Shown piece by piece: positions 58,500-64,000 of a stretch of 64,000 nt of DNA. A program made the position numbers and the translations under genes. A model generated the notes under the pieces. That model was not told where the DNA came from and searched no databases. It saw only the letters and a program-made list of their open reading frames with translations. Within the stretch, counting starts at the first letter, position 1. Every line of letters begins with the position of its first letter. The DNA is from Calliopum simillimum. Its lineage: Eukaryota > Arthropoda > Insecta > Diptera > Lauxaniidae. The stretch is taken from assembly GCA_951812925.1 (NCBI GenBank), contig OX638370.1, forward strand, positions 40,179,948 to 40,243,947, given 5' to 3'.

Positions 58500-59231
58500 A
58501 TTTTGCTTATATGGGAGGTTCCACGCCCTCTTGTCCGAGTTCACTTAGTTTTTGCTCAGAGCTCGCATCTATAGTTTTTAGTGTCTGAGTGAAATTTGGT
58601 TGGATTATCTCAAAAAACTCTTTCAGTATAGCATTTTTAAACCTTTGCTTATATGGGAGGTGCCACGCCCCATTGTCTGACTTCACCCAATGCTTGTTGA
58701 GATCTTTCATTTATAATTTTTAGTATCTGAGTCCAATTTGGTTCGAATATATCAAAAAACGTTTTCAGTATAGCGTTGTGAAGCTTTTGCTTATATGGGA
58801 GGTGCCACGCCCTCTTGTCAAAATTTGCCTTGTTTTTTTTTTAGAACTTGCGCTTACAATTCGTAGTATTTATGTGTATTTTGGTTGCATTGTCGTCAAA
58901 AATACTCCTAAAATTGTATTTTGAATGTATTTTTTGTAAGGGCGGTAGGCGTGTCCGTTGACCGATTTTGCGCATTTTTAATCTCACGAGCCAACTTTGA
59001 CGACGGGGGCAGTGTACCAAATTTTATTGAATTATCTTGCTCAGTTTTTCCAAAAAGTGTATTTCAATACACAGCTATCCAGCCAGCCGGACAGACGGAC
59101 ATGGCTATATCGGTTCAAGAGGTGACGCTGACCAAGAATATAAATATATACTTTTCTATATCTGCCACATCTCCTTCTCTGCATTACAAACGGAAGGACA
59201 AAGTGAATATACCCTGGGTGTAGGGTATTAA
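58500..59231 (+). mobile_element. DINE-1/INE-1-like element, copy 6 (5'-truncated)
   Basis: It starts within a ttgcttatatgggaggttcc unit, with three ~143-bp units (58503, 58647, 58788). Then aggcgtgtccgttgacc, a short cagccag run, the block catggctatatcggttcaag, aaagtgaatataccctgggt and gtagggtat. The left end (ACTAGTAAGG...) is missing. Confidence 0.75.
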
Positions 59232-62200
59232 AGCAGCTGTGTTTAACAGCATGCCACGCCCACAATTACTAATATTTTGATCTAATATTTTGGCTACTTT
59301 ACTTTTGATACACTGTGCGATGTCTGACATTATATCGCCACCTCAATGCTACAACTAGGCAACATCAATTTTCTAGTTTTCAGATAATTCAATTTTAAGA
59401 TTTTTGAAAATTTAAATTAACACTGATTTCCGACTTTTCTTGTTTTGTTTTTTTTCGTATAACTTTGCAATGGTGCCAGTTTACGCCACTTATCCCAAGA
59501 ATGATAAATTTGCAGTTACCTAAGTAGTTGCAGTATTGAGGTGACGATATCATCCATTATATTGGACATCCGCTAAACTATGACTGAAGGGAACACACTT
59601 TTTATTAAAGTTTGTTCTTACTATGAAATGTTGGTCACTGCTGCACTTGTCAAACAGTAGCAGAGGGAACATATCATGTTCATTTGGCTTCTAGTAAAAT
59701 GATTCAGTGATTAAAACATGCATTTTAAGTTAACAAACTTTTTAGTTTTTCTTCTTCTGGCACAGTAAAAAGTAAACATGCCTTAAAGGACTGATATTAA
59801 TATAAAGTTTATATATTTTTCTTTTCACCTTTTGCTCTATTCTGTAATATTTTCAGTAAGGATGAGTTCTCTTATTATTCTGTAAAAGCATGTATATAAC
59901 AAAACCAATCCTATCTTGAAACTAGAGATAAAGAAAAGTACTTTTTTTTTGAAAGTTCGCTTGATATTTAAATTGCAAGAAATTTATTTCAAAGTATCTT
60001 TAGAAACTTCAGGCTGAATTTTTAAGACTTGTCAAAGTTTTCGAGGATTGAGAATTTTCCTACATTTCCAAAATTTTTCGATATATTGCGGCATGATTTA
60101 ATGCATCAAATTTTTTTGATAATAATAACATATGTATGCTTTTCCAGGATTTATCGATATTTGTTACGTTTTCAAAATTTTTTGATAATAATTATTATAA
60201 TCGAGTTTTTTAATTATGCATCCTTAAACTCTCAACATACTGAAAATGTTTAGTTTTTTTCTGAAATATTTCAAATGTGAATATTTAAATGCCTTGCGAT
60301 TTTAAAATTTTTTCACCATTTTTTGACAATTCCGACCTTATTGCTTAAGGCTGTTGATTTTTGCATATTGCCTGACAACAATGTCATCCATGTTTGTTTT
60401 AATTTAGCCTTACCGTAAAGTCTGTCTTTTGGGTGTCCTTTTTTACAGTCAGTCTTGTTTCAGTTGTTGTTGCTGTTGTCATTGTTGTTGCGTTGTCATT
60501 CTGCTATAAAATTTTATGGTTTCAGCGAGTGTTGATGAGCATATTGTACTACACGCACGTACTACAAACATACATACAATGTATATTATACATATGCACA
60601 TATGTACATGTATTCGTATAGTCATGTGCTTCTATACAAATGGCCATGCATTTTACATTAACCTGTACGAATTATACTACAGCACACACTGACATAGTCA
60701 AGAAAAAGAAGGTATCCCACAGTGTGATATTCATTTGTAATAAATGTTGAAGTTGAAGTCTTGTTAATGTAGAACACGAGAAGTGGAGTCTTTTTTTAAA
60801 GAACATAAAAGCCACAAAATTAGAATGATCCTCTTTTAAGGAAGATTCATAATTGAACAGCTGAATAGTTCACATTTCATTTCTATAAATGATATATACC
60901 ATCCCTTATTTAGGTTTCTCCCTTTAAAGCATGAATGGCGAACTATTGTAAGTATGTCATTTTGTATAAACGCATCTCTGTTGATTTCCCTTCTGGTTTA
61001 TTTGCGCAACTTTTGACAAAAGGCAGCCATTATGGTTAATTGTAAGGATATGTGGCAAAAGCAATAGGATGGCTTAAGTTAACATAACTAGTAGCAGGCT
61101 GTACAGTAGTGCTAATTGCTACAAAATTTCATAATGAAAATCAAATATAACCAAGCCATTTATGAATAATTTCCAAAGTCATTTTAGTTTGGAAGTTTTA
61201 CATTTTTGATGCGCTTTGAAAGGACTTCTCAAGTCTATTTCTATGAAACAAATGAAAAAACTTAATCTACGAGTATATATTGCACAGCTAAAGCTCTAAC
61301 ACTTTTTTGCAATTGTTTTCCTGTACAATTATGTGGTACAACGAAGGCCTTCATCCACTCTGTAACCATAATTTATGCATAACGTGGCAATAATAATAAT
61401 CCACAAATAATGGCATGAAAACAACAACAACAACAGCAACATAAACAACAACAATTATAAAAAAATAACAGCCCGGCAGCTGTAGCAACATGCAGTTGAA
61501 ACAGGAGCAGCAGCAGCATAGAAGCAACATGCAATTCTCCTCGCTTTTATTGTTACACGCTCCTCGCCATTAATGCGGTTTCCTTGTTTTGTTTGTTTCT
61601 TCTTGAGCGTTTTTTCTTTTTCTTATTGTTGTTTCTATTTGTTGCTATAAGGTCCTTTTCACACTTTTACGCAATCTAAAAAATATTCGAAAAGATATTG
61701 TTATGAAATTAATTCTTTAAATTACACAGGGATACAAAAAAGTTTTTTATTTCTGCCGCCTTAGTTTTGTGAATAAGGTCATCCGATTCCTAGGGTATAA
61801 ATTATTTGCCAGGGTTGACTTTAGTTCTCCAGATATCCTTGCTGAAAAGTGCAAAAATAGCTATTTTGAGGCACATTTGAAGATGTAGGTATAACACTCA
61901 CAGCAAACAGTGTAATTGATTTTTGTTAACGGCTTCAGAAAATCATATATTTCCGCATTTATTATTACTTACATTTATTATCCTTATTTTCCAATTTGCT
62001 TTCGACTAATAATGTACGTAAAACTTAAACTCTCGGGTTTTCCTCCTAATTATATGCACCAAAATGTAATGCATTTTAGCGTGGTCGCTCTCTCTTAGCT
62101 TAAGATTATTCACTTCAGTACAGAAAGACCTGGTCATGTTTCTCAAGTTTAACATGAATCTTTTTGAAACTTTAATAACAATACCATCAAGTTTGTTGCT

Positions 62201-62502
62201 TAAATCTTTTGAAAAAAATACCTCTCTCCTCTTATTTGAATTCATAGTAGACAGATTTTGTTCATTGATTCCTTTTATTCAACTGCTTTGCACAGGGGTG
62301 TTTCTTTTAACCCTTTGAGGACCAAAGGGACATATATGTCCCATTTAAATTTTTTACATTTCCTTATCGATTGTACCGGAGAGGTATTAGCCGATAGAGA
62401 ATAGATATAGGTTTTCAAATTTTTCAGAAAATTAGAGTCTTATATCCTCAGGGCTTTATAGGATCATCCCAAATCCCAAAAATTGTGTTTTTTTATAATT
62501 AA
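59232..62502. other. Mostly single-copy looking non-coding DNA
   Basis: No gene recognised. GTT/CAA-type trinucleotide tracts occur at ~60455-60500 and ~61420-61530. At 62307 TTAACCCTTTGAGG then gggacatatatgtccc has the look of a piggyBac-like left end, but no partner end was found. Confidence 0.4.
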
Positions 62503-63029
62503 TTATACCCCACACCCAGAGTACATTCACTTTGTTCTTCAGTTTGTAACACAGAGAAGGAGGCGTGGCAGGTATGGAAAATTATGGAAAAGCCATCTGG
62601 CTTGCTGACTGGGTGGTTAGCTGGGTGTGCGTGGAAATACATTTTTTTGGGAAAACTGAGCAACATAATTCAATGAAATTTGGTATAATGTCTTCGTCGT
62701 AAAAGTTAACTCGGGGGATTGAAAATGAGCGAAATTGGTTAATGGACACACATAAATACTAGGGATAGTAAGTACAAGCTCTGAGTAAAAACTAGGCAAA
62801 TTCGGACTAGAGGGCGTGCCACCTCCCATATAAAAAAAAGTTTCAAAATGTTATACTGAAAGCGTTTTTTGAGATAACTCAAACAAATTGCACTCAAACA
62901 CTTGAAAGCTCTGAGAAAAAACAAGGCAATCTGGAACAAGAGGGTGTGGCACCTTCCACATTTTTTTAGATAATCAAACCAGATTTGACTAAAACACAAA
63001 AAATTATAAATGCAAGCTCTCAATAATAA

Positions 63030-63842
63030 CACAGGTTTACAAAAAAAAAAAAAAAAGGTCTTTGACGTCCTGAATCCGAATTCTGGGTCCGTTTTTTTCC
63101 AGAACATCTGAGAAAAAAGATTTCATATGGAGGTCAAAATGGGGTTCATGTGTTGTTTAGTGATAAATTCGCTAAGATTCTGAAACTAATTTTTATTCAT
63201 TGAGCTCTTAGATCTTAAAAAGAATATGTGAGCAAAAGGGGTATCTCTGACCTAGTTTTGGAGATATAGCCATCGGAAGTTCAGAACATATATCTTCTAT
63301 GAAAACCGCTATATGTTGGGAACCCCTGAATGGATTTAAAAAATATCGGTGTCATATGAAAGGTAGTTTGTTGTTACTGTTGTTGTTATTGTTGTTTTTG
63401 TTGTTGTTGGTGTTGCTGATTTATTTGTTGTTGTAATTGAAAAATTGCATAACAGGTCATATCTCGAAGACTATGAATCCAATTGAAAATATGCTTGAAA
63501 CATTTTTATAGGCTGTCAAAACACCTTCCATATGACAACAATATTTTACAAATCTATCTAGGGGTTCCCATCTTGTAGCGGTTTTCATAGAAGATATATC
63601 CGGATTTTCTGATGACTATATCTCCGAAACTGGGTTTGAGATAGCCTTTTTGATGACATATTCTTTTTAAGAACTAAGAACCCAATGATATAAAATTAGT
63701 TTCAGAATTTTAGCGAGTTTATGACTAAAGGACACGTTCTGGAAAAAAACGGACCCGGGATTCGGATTCAGGACGTCAAAGTCCATAGGAAACACATACT
63801 CTGGTCAAAACGCCATGACATTTTTTTTTTTGTAAACCTGTG
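63030..63842. mobile_element. 813-bp foldback inserted in copy 7
   Basis: CACAGGTTTAC followed by an A-run at 63030 pairs with a T-run and GTAAACCTGTG ending at 63842. Further in, tttgacgtcctgaatccgaa pairs with ttcggattcaggacgtcaaa, and the arms (gaaaaccgctatatgttggg, atatatcttctatgaaaac) stay paired to a (GTT)n loop at 63367-63440. Host repeat sequence resumes directly on both sides. Confidence 0.85.
63367..63440 (+). repeat. (GTT)n trinucleotide tract in the foldback loop
   Basis: Interrupted TTG/GTT repeats with a few changes. They form the unpaired centre of the 63.0-63.8-kb foldback. Confidence 0.9.
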
Positions 63843-64000
63843 TAATTGGTTGAAATCAGACAAGGGGGTGTAACACCTCCCATATAAGCCAAAGTTTCAA
63901 AATGCTATACTAAAAGAGTTTTTTGAGATAATCCAACCAAATTTCATCGAGACACAAAGAACTATAAATGCAAGCTCTGAGCAAAAACAAGGTGAACTCG

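Larger units (their letters stand above)
11382..64000 (+). other. Possible giant first intron of the gene at 11 kb
   Basis: It begins with the donor GTGAGTTTTA. No other host exon was identified on the + strand as far as the window end. Large first introns full of transposon remnants are common in flies with expanded genomes. It is equally possible that the gene ends earlier through small exons I could not see. Confidence 0.3.
62503..64000 (-). mobile_element. DINE-1/INE-1-like element, copy 7, runs off the window
   Basis: Reversed, it begins with the family right end (ataccccacacccagag, cactttgttc, agaaggaggcgtggcaggt). Units of gtggcacctcccatat in reverse follow at ~62815 and ~63880. The foldback at 63030-63842 interrupts it, and it continues past 64000. 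The usual catggctatatcgactc block appears reduced to agccatctggcttgctgact. Confidence 0.7.

Noticed and set aside
62307..62345. piggyBac-like left end (TTAACCCTTTGAGG)
   Set aside because: No matching GGG-TTAA end was found nearby, so a bounded element cannot be claimed.

Overview
The window is strongly AT-rich, almost gene-free DNA from an insect nuclear genome, most likely a higher fly (Schizophora, plausibly a tephritid-like acalyptrate). Three things point there: a TATA/initiator/DPE core promoter of the fly type, several copies of a DINE-1/INE-1-like (mini-me, Helitron-related) interspersed element, and degenerate Tc1/mariner copies, one of which resembles the rosa type. There is no bacterial-style coding. 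Nearly every open frame of 60-130 codons is chance or repeat translation.

The only part that looks like a host gene is at 10.8-11.4 kb on the + strand. It has a TATA box at 10964, an initiator at 10995, a DPE-like hexamer exactly at +28, a ~355-nt leader, an ATG at 11352 in good context, ten codons, and a consensus 5' splice site (GTGAGT) at 11382. No second exon was recognised, so the rest of the window may be one very large first intron (inference).

Everything else is mobile-element debris, much of it nested. 1-10.6 kb: DINE-1-like copies, a dead Tc1/mariner transposase, and a TA-flanked element inserted into an inverted copy of itself. 11.4-16 kb: three long palindromes. 17.5-29.3 kb: two related elements carrying tRNA-like modules (one with clear TIRs), a TTAA-flanked piggyBac-like MITE, a LINE 3' end, a foldback interrupted by a DINE-1-like copy, and hexamer-rich hAT-like sequence. 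31-36 kb: a tandem duplication and a pogo-like TA element with a zinc-finger remnant, apparently sitting inside a rosa-like mariner. 38-45 kb: a ~140-bp tandem array, 1.15- and 1.4-kb palindromes, and a DINE-1-like copy with a hairpin MITE inside. 45-64 kb: a LINE reverse transcriptase remnant, a hAT-like MITE with a perfect 8-bp target duplication, more palindromes, and two more DINE-1-like copies, the last one split by an 813-bp foldback and running off the window end.

The clearest themes are the unusual density of long inverted repeats (at least ten over 300 bp) and several insertion events whose target-site duplications can be read directly. I found no convincing new functional system. 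The best candidates for a second look are the tRNA-like modules inside an inverted-repeat element family, the self-insertion at 4.0-5.8 kb, and the host promoter/first exon.
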